From Emticicia sp. BO119 (lineage in GTDB: Bacteria; Bacteroidota; Bacteroidia; Cytophagales; Spirosomataceae), in contig NZ_JACETV010000011.1 of NCBI RefSeq assembly GCF_013912375.1, positions 62,001 to 126,000 on the forward strand: 64,000 nt of DNA. Direction: 5' to 3'. Both the position numbers and the translations under genes were made by a program. Position 1 is the stretch's first letter. Each line of letters opens with the position of its first letter. Positions 19,501 to 27,305 of this stretch are shown here, piece after piece. A model generated the notes under the pieces. The model saw only the letters and a program-made list of their open reading frames with translations, was not told the DNA's origin and did not search any database.

Positions 19501-21320
19501 AAGGTAATTTTAACGATAGTACGCAACAATCTTCTTTTGAATTTCCGTATGCTGCTTACAAAACCAATATAGACCGTGCCGAATGGAATATCAAGAAGAA
19601 GCAGATCAGTATGAAAGGTGATGTGGCTACTTCGGTATTTACTTCAACCAATGCGGTGCAAGAGGGGCTGGCTTTTAACGGTAGCTCTGCCATGTATGAC
19701 ATTGAGCAGCTGACTTTTAATATTGGTGGGGTGCCATTCATTAAATCGGCTGATGCCAGGATTATTCCTGATAAGGGGCAGGTGGCTATTCGTGGAAATG
19801 CTGAAATTCTGCCATTTAAGAATGCCCGTCTGACAATAGATACGTTGAATGGCTATCATAATCTTCGGAATGGTAATATTCAGATTCTTTCTAAAAATAA
19901 ATTTACAGGAGATGCTTCCTATCAGTTTGTAAATGTGAAGAAGGATACGTTCAATATCAAGATGGGCGATTTTGAGCTGAAAGAAGTAAATCTGATTGCA
20001 GGTACTGATGGCAAGAAAACTAAAGAGAAAGGCTACTCAACCTTTGCTCATGCTACAGTTAAAGAACGTGATAGTTTGTACCTTTCGCCTAAAATTATTT
20101 ATCAGGGAGAAATCGCCATGTCGGCACCTGTTAAGAATTTAACTTTAGATGGTTTTGTGCTACCTGTATTGAAAAAGTATCCAAAATTGGGAGGATACTG
20201 GATTCCGTATAAAGGAGATAAATCTGAGGAAGTAGCGATTACGGTTGACAAGAATCTGAAAAGTAATGAATCTCTGCTTTTTGCCGGTTTACATTTCAGA
20301 ACTACTGCTACCAGTAACGGCTTGTATCCGACATTTCTTTCGGCTAAGGAAACAGATGAAGATCAGGATGTTTTCGTTACTACGGGTGTATTGCGTCGGG
20401 ATGAGCCTAACAAGTTGTTTAGTATTAAACCTGATGGAGAGAAAGCACCTATCAGCAATACATATGAATTGATAGAAGATAAAGGGATTATTAATCTTGA
20501 AGGCAAGTTCAATCTTCTGAGCCCTGACCTTGCTCAATATTTGCAAACCTCTGGTTTTGCCAAATTACGTTTAGATACTGCCAAACATGAGTTTAATACA
20601 CTGATGATGGTTAATTTCCCGGTTGCTCAGCCTATCTTAGCTAATATGGCTACTAAAATAGTGAAAACTAATTTAGATGAAGGTGTGAACGAAGCTGCCA
20701 TTGAACTTAACTCGCCAGAGTTAATATCGAAAATCGGGCATATTGTGGGAGATAAAGATATAGAAGATTATAAGATGCGTTCGGCCAAAGAGTATGTGCC
20801 TTTGTTTAAATTCTCACCCAGGTTCCTGAATACAATGGTATTCAGTAATCTGAAACTGCAATGGGAGCCTAAACAAAATGCTTATAGAAGTGTGGGGAAA
20901 TTAGGTATTTCAAATATTGGCGAAACAGATATTAATGCTATGGTAGATGGCTATGTGGAGATTCGGAAAAACCCTGTAGGAGGCGATGAAATGTATATAT
21001 TCCTGGAACTATCAGGCGAAAACTGGTATTATTTTGGTTATAAAGAAGGTGAAATGGGGATTATTTCTTCTGATGATGCCTTTAATGCACTGGTAACGAA
21101 AGGTGAGAAGAAAAAAGACAAAAGTTATCAGGTAATTGCGGTTGATTACTCAGAGGCCATTCTATTCAGAAAGGTGTTTTTAGAAACCTACAGGGGTATT
21201 AAAGAAACAGCCAAAGCCAAGAAAACAGATCCTAAGAAGTTAGCGGCAGTGCCTAAAGATGAAACCCCGAAAAAAGAAGAGGCTAAAAAGAAAACTGAAG
21301 CAGAGAAAGACGGATTTTAA
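16554..21320 (+). CDS. Very large exported beta-rich protein of unknown function
   Basis: A 1588-residue protein with a signal peptide (MRHLSIIFCCGILLSFSAKAQ). Residues 25-165 look helical. From about 230 to about 1500 the sequence is made of short alternating beta strands with many repeats of the kind 'gxFxAKNYRFSGQDLVFDYEKY' or 'NARLTIDTLNGYHNL...NIQILSKNKFTGDASYQF', resembling in texture the LptA/OstA and AsmA/TamB-type lipid-transfer folds. No transmembrane helices are seen after the signal. The tail (about 1545-1588) is Lys/Glu/Pro-rich and disordered. I do not recognise a named family; related Cytophagales proteins are, to my knowledge, annotated as hypothetical. It overlaps or abuts the TMTC-like gene downstream and is likely cotranscribed with prmA. 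A periplasm-spanning or outer-membrane structural role is an inference only. Confidence 0.8.
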   Translation: MRHLSIIFCCGILLSFSAKAQSVRLSDNPQTFISEIKTVMATDNNAIAIAMGNKFESYWTSRFSANQKAILMNTTKKMGVKGHKMAQFYYFFLIIDKVIDQEKYDDAKLDNFLSITQKTVDLYDLKTATRILETIKDFLEKRRLYASGFNRLYALGGTFDFKFLDNKVQETISVQQPAPNGNTTTVQPEDSKYFDSWDTPNTVQTPTAVQALEDFNKKPMPVLNGVAIELNNVDLIMATASDSATIAVTSGTVALKEGTFVGKGGTITWENLGLPQISAVLGDYTFEIRNPRFVGEDVILTYSERLTAPVKGVLEFKGEKRAKNAQASYPRFMSYQSDAFIKNIDKSIEYKGGFSIIGKRIFSSSVQNSYSTITVRQENKVAFKTTSTRFEINDAFISSQNASFVTYIGTDSIYHPAIKMHYVPTDGVLRLNKVEAGGFKDATFTDSYHQMSIKCDAMRWSLVEGKMDFYIVSGRTQIPAVFESLDFFDSQRLFGLSSGGGFNPLLVASNFVQKNNKPVFSVADVAAFNNNRISPQVLKSGLMVAVQQGFVYYNPTTDLYNITPKGQHYLLANTGKKDFDEILIPSIYGTSKDSTANATLNLSDKSLVIRGIKRFNLSDSLRAFIAPYDKIIKVGKNRTFTFNGQFKAKNYRFSGQDLVFDYEKYMLMLPKIDSITFTPPAVYAKGGRREIGGKIKYDNPGVVYLNKPDNKSGKQSLPQYPILKIEKGTIVYFDDDFRGKKAYNREVRFEVPKIDFDSLNVKDMEFAGTFHSGNIFKPFKEKLRIMPDTTIGFSHKVPTGIYPVFGNETSVKFASALIMDGKGLHTEGDIKHLAATLTAKEIFFATDSLLAKGEQGKVVETNKAGASYFPQVEIKDYTLKWIPKADSMLIASKEGFNFYAGSSSLKGQILVRKGGLFGLGKLIRTDSETGSDQFKFNKEGFIADKSQFSIKSATASSKSVLLGRNVNVNFNVNTSIVNIATNEGNFNDSTQQSSFEFPYAAYKTNIDRAEWNIKKKQISMKGDVATSVFTSTNAVQEGLAFNGSSAMYDIEQLTFNIGGVPFIKSADARIIPDKGQVAIRGNAEILPFKNARLTIDTLNGYHNLRNGNIQILSKNKFTGDASYQFVNVKKDTFNIKMGDFELKEVNLIAGTDGKKTKEKGYSTFAHATVKERDSLYLSPKIIYQGEIAMSAPVKNLTLDGFVLPVLKKYPKLGGYWIPYKGDKSEEVAITVDKNLKSNESLLFAGLHFRTTATSNGLYPTFLSAKETDEDQDVFVTTGVLRRDEPNKLFSIKPDGEKAPISNTYELIEDKGIINLEGKFNLLSPDLAQYLQTSGFAKLRLDTAKHEFNTLMMVNFPVAQPILANMATKIVKTNLDEGVNEAAIELNSPELISKIGHIVGDKDIEDYKMRSAKEYVPLFKFSPRFLNTMVFSNLKLQWEPKQNAYRSVGKLGISNIGETDINAMVDGYVEIRKNPVGGDEMYIFLELSGENWYYFGYKEGEMGIISSDDAFNALVTKGEKKKDKSYQVIAVDYSEAILFRKVFLETYRGIKETAKAKKTDPKKLAAVPKDETPKKEEAKKKTEAEKDGF

Positions 21321-21421
21321 TGATAAAATGGTGGGTGTTGTTACAATGCTCACCATTTCACTTTGTGCAATTGGCAAAGAAATTGCTATATTCGCTGATG
21401 AGAATCCAAATAGTATTTAAA

Positions 21422-23317
21422 ATGGCTAAAAGTAAACAAAAACCTAAACAAAGTACTCCAACCCAATCAACAAGACCAACTCCGGCTGCGGCAACCCTCT
21501 CAACACAATCACTCAATGATGGCTTTTCGTTGAATCCGGTTATGGCTTCAATTATTATTGCAGTAGCCGTGTTAGTTGCATTCTGGGCAGGATTCTCGAA
21601 TGATTTTGTGCTGTGGGACGACAATATGTACGTAACAGAAAACATCATGGTACAAAATCCCACTTTTGCTAACCTGATTCGCCTGTTAGGAGTAGAGTGT
21701 GCTTTAAACTACCACCCACTCACGATGGCCACTTTGTGGCTTAATTCTGCTTTGTTTGGTAAAGCGGCCACTTCTTTTATTGTGGTCAATACACTTATTC
21801 ATTTGGCTAATACTTTATTGATTTTTCAGTTTACCCGCCAGCTTACCCGAAACAATATACTGGTGAGTTTTTTAGTAGCACTTTTCTGGGGTATTCATCC
21901 GATGCATGTTGAGTCGGTTACGTGGGTATCAGAGCGTAAAGACGTCTTATATACGCTTTTCTTCTTTCTGGCCTGTATTCAGTATGTGAAGTTTCTGGAG
22001 CAAAACCAGCGCAAATACTATATCTATTGTTTTGTTTTCTTTGTACTTTCCTGTTTATCTAAAGCAATGGCGGTAGTGTTGCCATTAGTTCTATTACTGA
22101 TTGATTATTGGTATGACAGAGGATTCCTGACTGTTAAAAACATCACTTCAAAGATTCCTTTTTTTATAGTCGCTTTGCTATTTGGTGCTTTGGCAGTACA
22201 TATACAAGGGGGAGGTAATTTAGGGGGCAGAATCGAAAAAATGACTGCCGATGTGGCCATTGCCAATGTGTTTGATATGGGCACAAAACTGAAGTTCGGC
22301 TTCTATGGATTTTTGGTCTATATCTACAAATTATTTGTACCCATCAACCAACATAATTTCTATAGTTATCCGGGTACAGGTGATTACAATGCCATTCAGT
22401 TTGTTACTTCACCTGTGTGGGCATTTATTATTCTGGGTTTGGGGGTGTTTGCCTATAAACGCCAGAAATTCGTCTTTTTTAGTATTTTCTTTTTCTTCTT
22501 TACGATACTCCTTGTACTGCAATTCCTTTCAGTAGGGGGGGCAATTCTGGCAGAGCGTTATGCATATATCCCGTATTTCGGAGGGATTTTTATAGTATTT
22601 TATTTCCTTAATCAGAAAATACAATCAAAGAATCTGCTTTTAGGTGGAAGTGCCGTAGTGGCAGTTATTTTTATGTATCTGACCTACAAACAGACGCTTA
22701 CTTATAAAGATACAGGGACTCTATTTGCCAACTCTTATAAATTCGAGCCTACCTCACCCGTAGTAAACGAAAACCTGGCTAACCATTATGGCCGTTCGGG
22801 CGAAATCAATAATGTACTGCTCTATGGTGAATATGCGCTTTCAAAAGGAGTAGATTCTTATGCTTTGATGGGAGCATTGGCCAATGCTTATTACCTGAAA
22901 GGAGATTATAAAAAGGCTTTGGATTTTTATCAGAAGAGTATCGATAAATCTCCTGAGCACCGCAAATTTGTGGCTTACTATAACCGCGGTATAGCTAACC
23001 GTGACGCCGGAAATTTTGCGCAGGCAGCCAGTGATTTCACCACCGCTATGGACAAAGGCGAGAACAAAACGGCTTATCTGGGTATGCGTGCCTTTGCTAA
23101 TCTGAAAGCTAATAAGTTTAAAGAAGCTTACAATGACTATACCCGCATGATAGATCTGGGAATGTCGGTAGATACGGCGTATAACGATAGAGCTGTGGCT
23201 CGTTATAGCTTAGGAGATACTGAGGGGGCTATCAGAGACCTGAAAGAAGTAATGAAGCGCAACCCGAACTATGTGGATGCCCGTAATAACCTGATAAAAC
23301 TGGGCGTTCAGCCTTAA
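21422..23317 (+). CDS. TMTC-like multi-span glycosyltransferase (GT-C fold) with TPR domain
   Basis: A 631-residue protein. A low-complexity N-terminus (MAKSKQKPKQSTPTQ) precedes about ten membrane helices. First-loop motif FVLWDDNMYVTEN holds the paired acidic residues expected of GT-C enzymes; NYHPLTMATLW, HPMHVESVTWVSERKDVLY and CLSKAMAVVLPLVLLLIDYW are the blocks shared with eukaryotic TMTC O-mannosyltransferases and their bacterial relatives. From about residue 440 there are roughly five TPR units (NAYYLKGDYKKALDFYQKSI). It probably glycosylates exported proteins using a lipid-linked sugar; donor and targets are unknown. ATG 21320 would add 34 residues but overlaps the preceding stop; the start at 21422 matches the paralogue at 46424-48478, which begins MAKHKSQPKQ. 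Confidence 0.85.
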   Translation: MAKSKQKPKQSTPTQSTRPTPAAATLSTQSLNDGFSLNPVMASIIIAVAVLVAFWAGFSNDFVLWDDNMYVTENIMVQNPTFANLIRLLGVECALNYHPLTMATLWLNSALFGKAATSFIVVNTLIHLANTLLIFQFTRQLTRNNILVSFLVALFWGIHPMHVESVTWVSERKDVLYTLFFFLACIQYVKFLEQNQRKYYIYCFVFFVLSCLSKAMAVVLPLVLLLIDYWYDRGFLTVKNITSKIPFFIVALLFGALAVHIQGGGNLGGRIEKMTADVAIANVFDMGTKLKFGFYGFLVYIYKLFVPINQHNFYSYPGTGDYNAIQFVTSPVWAFIILGLGVFAYKRQKFVFFSIFFFFFTILLVLQFLSVGGAILAERYAYIPYFGGIFIVFYFLNQKIQSKNLLLGGSAVVAVIFMYLTYKQTLTYKDTGTLFANSYKFEPTSPVVNENLANHYGRSGEINNVLLYGEYALSKGVDSYALMGALANAYYLKGDYKKALDFYQKSIDKSPEHRKFVAYYNRGIANRDAGNFAQAASDFTTAMDKGENKTAYLGMRAFANLKANKFKEAYNDYTRMIDLGMSVDTAYNDRAVARYSLGDTEGAIRDLKEVMKRNPNYVDARNNLIKLGVQP

Positions 23318-23354
23318 TAATAAGAAAGTCTTTTTTGATGATGAACTAAAATAT

Positions 23355-23387
23355 TTGCAATAGTGTTGCATATTTGTTGTACATTTG
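23355..23387 (+). promoter_or_regulatory. Putative promoter of the merC-like gene
   Basis: TTG at 23355-23357 and TACATTTG at 23380-23387 (spacer 22). The -7 box is a full match. Transcription from here would start near 23394, after an earlier possible start codon at 23363, so it supports the ATG at 23432 or 23438. Confidence 0.5.
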
Positions 23388-23437
23388 TGTTACGGTTTCG
23401 GGGATTCAATCAACTGGTGACACAATTTCTCATGCTT

Positions 23438-23836
23438 ATGCGAAAAATATTCACTCATTATCATAATCTCAATAAAGTAGGGCTGTGGCTATCTATTCTT
23501 TGCACGGTGCATTGTCTGGCTATGCCATTTATTCTTACTTCATTGCCTTATTTAGGTAAGTATGCCATCAGCGAGCAATCCGAGATTTTGCTGATTGGTA
23601 TCAGTGCAGGTTTAGCTATTTTCTTGTTGAGAAAAGATTATAAAAATCATCATAATCCTACACCGCTCAGGCTTCTTTTAGTTGCCTTAATCTTCAATAT
23701 TCTGGGTATCTTCTTTGTACCCCAAGCCTATGAAATGTTTTTCAACGTAACTGGCGGCTTACTAATGGCCTCGGCTTATGGGTTGAACTGGTATTTTCAT
23801 AAAAGGGCTTGCCATAGTACTGGGCATCAGCATTGA
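23438..23836 (+). CDS. MerC-domain membrane protein
   Basis: A 132-residue protein with four predicted membrane helices. The first contains the MerC motif LSILCTVHCLAMPFIL, where two cysteines would bind a metal ion; the C-terminus is His-rich (KRACHSTGHQH). MerC proteins were first known for mercury uptake, but in Bacteroidota the domain is widespread and may handle zinc or other soft metals. No mer operon genes surround it, so mercury transport is not implied. The upstream frame stays open to 23363, but the promoter lies inside that extension; ATG 23432 is an equally good start. It converges with the 151-residue gene, 16 bases between the stops. Confidence 0.82.
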   Translation: MRKIFTHYHNLNKVGLWLSILCTVHCLAMPFILTSLPYLGKYAISEQSEILLIGISAGLAIFLLRKDYKNHHNPTPLRLLLVALIFNILGIFFVPQAYEMFFNVTGGLLMASAYGLNWYFHKRACHSTGHQH

Positions 23837-23852
23837 TTGAGAATTTTTAAAT

Positions 23853-24308
23853 TTAAGAAGAAAGTTCTTTAAATAAGTCAGAAACAATTCTTTCAATATC
23901 GTTTAGTAACTCCTTGACATTGATTTTAACAGGTGATAGTGTTTCGATAAAATTGCCCATATCTTTTGTACGATATAACGGCCGGCAATAAGACGGAGAT
24001 GCTGCGTGTACATTATCAAAAATACCATAGCTCATTACAAAGTCGCTATTGACCTTTGAAAGTCTGAAACAGCCGAGATATTGGTCAGAAAAATCAAAAG
24101 GTAAGTAAATCTCTCCTGATGAAAGCCCTAAAATTCTTTCATGCCAGTTCATCAAGTTTTGGATTTGATTTTCTAAAAGAATATTCTCTTCCTCAACAAG
24201 ACCGTTGTCCCATACGAACCAATAAAAATCTGAATGCTCTTTAAGCCCCAAATCCTTAATTTCTAATACAAATTGTTGATTGTGATTGTCAATCGTTAAC
24301 TCTATCAT
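23853..24308 (-). CDS. Hypothetical 151-residue acidic protein
   Basis: A soluble, acidic protein with no signal peptide: MIELTIDNHNQQFVLEIKDL, then LNWHERILGLSSGEIYLPFDF and a C-terminal helix ending VSDLFKELSS. I do not recognise a family. It starts 12 bases after the stop of the beta-lactamase-fold gene, so the two are probably cotranscribed. A small acidic cytosolic protein in such a position could be an immunity or accessory protein, but nothing in the sequence shows that. Confidence 0.6.
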   Translation of the reverse strand: MIELTIDNHNQQFVLEIKDLGLKEHSDFYWFVWDNGLVEEENILLENQIQNLMNWHERILGLSSGEIYLPFDFSDQYLGCFRLSKVNSDFVMSYGIFDNVHAASPSYCRPLYRTKDMGNFIETLSPVKINVKELLNDIERIVSDLFKELSS

Positions 24309-24320
24309 ATTTTTATATTC

Positions 24321-25727
24321 CTACTTCTTCAACAACTCAAACCCAATCGGCGCCACTTCCTCAGCGGTATTAGACAATACGACGACACCGATTTTATTTT
24401 CCTTATCAAAAGCTACCAATGTTCTGAATCCTCCGGTGCCGCCTGAGTGTTGAAAGATGGTTTGTTCTTTCATTTTACCTGTATGCCAGCCTAAACCAAC
24501 AATGGTCTGGCCTTTTTCAAAAGTAACCTGATGTGTCAGATCAATCGCTTTTTGTAGCTTTTCAGGGGCTTTGTCCATTTGGGCATTGATATACTTCACT
24601 AAGTCGTTTATCGTAGAACGTATCCCACCTGCCCCTGCTAAGGTATTTAAATCCCATGCAGAAGTGGCTTCTCCTTTCTCATTATAGCCTTGGGCAAAAT
24701 TCACGGCCTGGTCTGCTGGTATGGTAATAAAGGTATTTTTCATTTTCAAAGGCTTGGTAATACGTTCTTGTAATAACTTTTCGTAAGAAGTATGATTGTA
24801 GGTAGCCAGAATCTGCCCCAAAAGACCTACTGCGAAATTGGAGTACTCGTAGTTGACACCAACTTCACGGAATGGCTTAAAGTTTTTCAGATAGGTAAAC
24901 ATCCTTTGGGTATCATAATTTTTGTATGGGTCGTTGATAGGGTCGCCTTGTTTATACAAATTAATAGGCAGGCGAGGGAAACCCGAACTATGATTGGATA
25001 AGGTTTTGAGCGTAATCGGTACGTCTTTATAAGCCATATTACCGATAGAATCAGGCAGGTATTTGTTGATGGGGTCTTCAAGCGACATTTTGCCTTTAAC
25101 TACTTCCTCAGCTAATAGTGTGGCTGTAAAAGTCTTACTAATAGAACCAATTTCATATAAAGTTTTATCCGGGTCAGGTAGAGTCTTATTATCTCTTTTG
25201 GTTTCACCATAATTATAGGTATATACCTTACCATCTTTAATAACAGCAATGGCCACGCTAGCGGTATGTTTCCACTGAATATAGGGTCTGACTACACTGT
25301 CTACTCTCATATCTAAAGGCGTAGTCATTTTATTATCAGTAGCTACGGGATAATCTTTTTTAGGTTTATCTCCGGTATAAGGTTGGAAAAACAGGGTAGA
25401 AATCTTGTCCTGTTTATCTAAACTTAATAGAACATTCTGATTAGCTTTTTCAAAGGTTCCTTTATATTGCGCAACACCATCTGTATTTTTCTGAAATTCC
25501 GACGACTTCCAGGCACCTAACTGGGCATTTAATTGATTGATTACTTTGTTAATTTCTGTTTCAGGTAATTGCTTCTGAAAAGTCTCACCTGCCAATTCAA
25601 AAATCTTAGCAGAATTTTTTTCGTTATATGCTTTTTCGAGTAGTACTCTTACCGAATCAATTTTTTTCTGATTCGATTGAGCAAAAGTGGTATAAGATAG
25701 AGTGAAGAGGAAGAAGAGTTTTTTCAT
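24321..25727 (-). CDS. Exported serine hydrolase, class C beta-lactamase fold
   Basis: A 468-residue secreted protein. The signal peptide (MKKLFFLFTLSYTTFAQ) is followed by a DUF3887-like domain (about 20-115) and then the beta-lactamase/transpeptidase-like domain. The catalytic SxxK motif is SISK (about 195), the tyrosine motif is YSN (about 295), and the third motif, KTG in true beta-lactamases, is HSG (in QHSGGTGGF). This pattern fits esterases, D-Ala peptidases and small-peptide hydrolases of the family rather than antibiotic resistance. It probably acts in the periplasm on peptidoglycan fragments or esters; the substrate cannot be told. A possible operon partner, the 151-residue gene, lies directly downstream. 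Confidence 0.9.
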   Translation of the reverse strand: MKKLFFLFTLSYTTFAQSNQKKIDSVRVLLEKAYNEKNSAKIFELAGETFQKQLPETEINKVINQLNAQLGAWKSSEFQKNTDGVAQYKGTFEKANQNVLLSLDKQDKISTLFFQPYTGDKPKKDYPVATDNKMTTPLDMRVDSVVRPYIQWKHTASVAIAVIKDGKVYTYNYGETKRDNKTLPDPDKTLYEIGSISKTFTATLLAEEVVKGKMSLEDPINKYLPDSIGNMAYKDVPITLKTLSNHSSGFPRLPINLYKQGDPINDPYKNYDTQRMFTYLKNFKPFREVGVNYEYSNFAVGLLGQILATYNHTSYEKLLQERITKPLKMKNTFITIPADQAVNFAQGYNEKGEATSAWDLNTLAGAGGIRSTINDLVKYINAQMDKAPEKLQKAIDLTHQVTFEKGQTIVGLGWHTGKMKEQTIFQHSGGTGGFRTLVAFDKENKIGVVVLSNTAEEVAPIGFELLKK

Positions 25728-25815
25728 AGTGGAGCTGATTGTATTAGTATTGAAAGAATGCTTTTGACAAGTTATCAGATGATTTGAAAGTATTCATTTG
25801 AGTATTACCTTCTTA

Positions 25816-25846
25816 CAAAAATAATTTATTCATTTAAATTATACAT
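25816..25846 (-). promoter_or_regulatory. Possible promoter of the beta-lactamase-fold gene
   Basis: On the minus strand TATTTTTG (25823-25816) is a full -7 match, with ATG in place of TTG 20 bases further upstream. The start codon is about 90 bases away. Confidence 0.35.
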
Positions 25847-25881
25847 GAGAACTAAGTAATACATTTTACATTAAAAGGAAA

Positions 25882-25898
25882 AAGCCCACAAAGGGCTT
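25882..25898 (-). terminator. Terminator after the lipocalin-like gene
   Basis: AAGCCC and GGGCTT form a six-pair stem with a five-base loop. Read on the minus strand it is followed by TTTCCTTTT. It lies about 54 bases beyond the stop of the gene at 25952. Confidence 0.6.
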
Positions 25899-25951
25899 AT
25901 TTTCTGGAATATTAAAAGTATGAGGTGTTTTTTGCTAATCAGGGGGAAAAT

Positions 25952-26326
25952 TTATGGACAAACAATCATTGACATTTTAATGCCAAATGAGGCAAAGTTC
26001 ATTTCAAGATTATTGGAAGAAGAAGATATTAATTCATATTCCCAGTTGGTCAGTGTCTGAGTTTTACCTACTACATTGGTAATAATAATTTTTTTCTTAT
26101 CAGACGACAAACTCCATTTTCCTTTATCATTATTTGTTCCTCCTGTCTTGGAGCCTTGTTCAAATGTTCCGTCTGATTTGAAATATTGAGAAGCCAGTAC
26201 ATTATTAGAGTCGCACCACCATTTATCAACTATTGCAGATGTTGGATCAGGTGTGGATTCGTTTTTGCTACAGGCATTCAAAGCAAAGAATGTGCTTAAG
26301 AAGAGTAATTTAATTGTTGTTTTCAT
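25952..26326 (-). CDS. Small lipocalin-like lipoprotein
   Basis: A 124-residue lipoprotein. The signal MKTTIKLLFLSTFFALNAC ends in a lipobox with the modified cysteine at residue 19 (LNAC|SKNES). The mature part has the short beta pattern of the Bacteroidota lipocalin-like families: IVDKWWCDSNN, YFKSDGTFEQG, KGKWSLSSDKKKIIIT and a final strand. Such proteins sit in the outer membrane or periplasmic leaflet and may bind a small hydrophobic ligand; none is known here. The gene stands alone with its own terminator. Confidence 0.75.
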   Translation of the reverse strand: MKTTIKLLFLSTFFALNACSKNESTPDPTSAIVDKWWCDSNNVLASQYFKSDGTFEQGSKTGGTNNDKGKWSLSSDKKKIIITNVVGKTQTLTNWEYELISSSSNNLEMNFASFGIKMSMIVCP

Positions 26327-26750
26327 GAGTTTTGTGATTTATTTGATAATTATTAATAAGGACCAGAGAAGTTTAGCTTATCGAAGAGAGCCAAAGGTGA
26401 AGAATTAAATACGAGCAAGAGAGGTCTGGTTAAACTCTACCCTTAGAAAATAAAGGTGCGGGTATTTATACATACGATGTTAAAAAGGAGTGATTGTATT
26501 TCCAAAAACAGAATAAAAAACAATGCTTTTTTTTTACTTAACGGTAATTTCGGCGGTTTTCTGTATTTGATTTTGAGGGTATTAATTAATTTTCAATAAA
26601 ACCAAATACAGGACAAACAGGTGTTTCATGATAGAATTTTATGATTGGCATATATAATTTGGTGCAAAATTTGCATTATTTTAATGCTAAGAAACTAAAC
26701 GCCAAAGTTTTATCGTTAATCTTGTATAAAATTCAAATCTTTTCTTGCAA
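26327..26750. other. Divergent intergenic region with inverted repeats
   Basis: About 424 bases between the lipocalin-like gene (minus) and the thioredoxin gene (plus). No gene is seen. It holds a nine-base inverted repeat at 26561-26611 and two overlapping short palindromes at 26663-26687 (TGCAAA-A-TTTGCA and GCATTA-TTT-TAATGC). No perfect promoter pair is present; a TATAATTTG run at about 26653-26661 is a near match to the -7 box. Confidence 0.45.
26561..26611. repeat. Spaced inverted repeat in the lipocalin/thioredoxin intergenic region
   Basis: CTGTATTTG (26561-26569) and CAAATACAG (26603-26611) are exact complements, with a 33-base AT-rich spacer centred on TTAATTAA. Inner bases TTTTGA and TCAATAAAA partly extend the pairing. 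It could be an operator pair or an mRNA hairpin. Confidence 0.5.
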
Positions 26751-27197
26751 ATGAACAAAAAATTATTGGTTACTACCCTTGGACTATTACTTAGTTTGTC
26801 AACCTTTGCTCAACACGCCTCTTCAACATCAGGGATCAAATTCGAAGAAAAAACTTCCTGGAAAGAACTAATCAAAAAAGCTAAAGCAGAGAAAAAACTT
26901 ATTTTTATGGATGCTTACACAACCTGGTGTGGCCCATGTAAGATGCTTCAGGCAAGAGTATTCCCTGATAAACAATTAGGAGAGTTTTTCAATCAGAACT
27001 TCGTGAATGCTGCGATAGATATGGAAAGCGACGAAGGTATGAGATTATCAAGTATTTATGAAGTAAGAGGTTATCCGACTTTATTCTTTATTGACCCTAA
27101 TAATGGTAAGGTAGTAAAATCAGTTTTAGGATATACAGAGGCTGACCAATTGCTAAGCACAGGTAAAAGCGCTGCTTCAAAAAAGAAAAATATCTAA
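26751..27197 (+). CDS. Periplasmic thioredoxin-fold protein
   Basis: A 148-residue protein with signal peptide MNKKLLVTTLGLLLSLSTFA and one thioredoxin-like domain. The active site is CGPC in AYTTWCGPCKMLQ (about 57-68), followed by FNQNFVNAAIDMES and the cis-Pro loop RGYPTLFFIDP. It would reduce or shuffle disulfides in the periplasm, as related thioredoxin_7/DUF255-like proteins do. ATG 26751 is chosen; a TTG two codons earlier is possible but unnecessary. It converges with the methyltransferase gene across a strong terminator. Confidence 0.9.
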   Translation: MNKKLLVTTLGLLLSLSTFAQHASSTSGIKFEEKTSWKELIKKAKAEKKLIFMDAYTTWCGPCKMLQARVFPDKQLGEFFNQNFVNAAIDMESDEGMRLSSIYEVRGYPTLFFIDPNNGKVVKSVLGYTEADQLLSTGKSAASKKKNI

Positions 27198-27238
27198 TTG
27201 ACAGGATAAGCTAACGATTCAAATATTCATAATATATT

Positions 27239-27278
27239 AAAGAGTAGCATTTGATAGTTATCAGTGCTACTCTTTTTT
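27239..27278 (+). terminator. Terminator after the thioredoxin gene
   Basis: AAAGAGTAGCA (27239-27249) pairs with TGCTACTCTTT (27265-27275), loop about 15 bases, followed by a T run. On the other strand the 3' arm runs into TTAATATATT, so some two-way action is possible. Confidence 0.75.
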
Positions 27279-27305
27279 ATATCATAATTTGAGAGAAGGG
27301 GTTTA

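Noticed and set aside
21320-21421. Longer N-terminus of the first TMTC-like protein (ATG 21320)
   Set aside because: The added residues are unlike the paralogue, which starts at the equivalent MAK; kept only as a less likely alternative.
23438-23836. Mercury-resistance operon
   Set aside because: Only a MerC-type domain is present; no merR, merT, merP or merA in the vicinity.
24321-25727. Antibiotic-resistance beta-lactamase
   Set aside because: The third motif is HSG rather than KTG and there is an N-terminal DUF3887-like domain; it fits the broad serine hydrolase group better.
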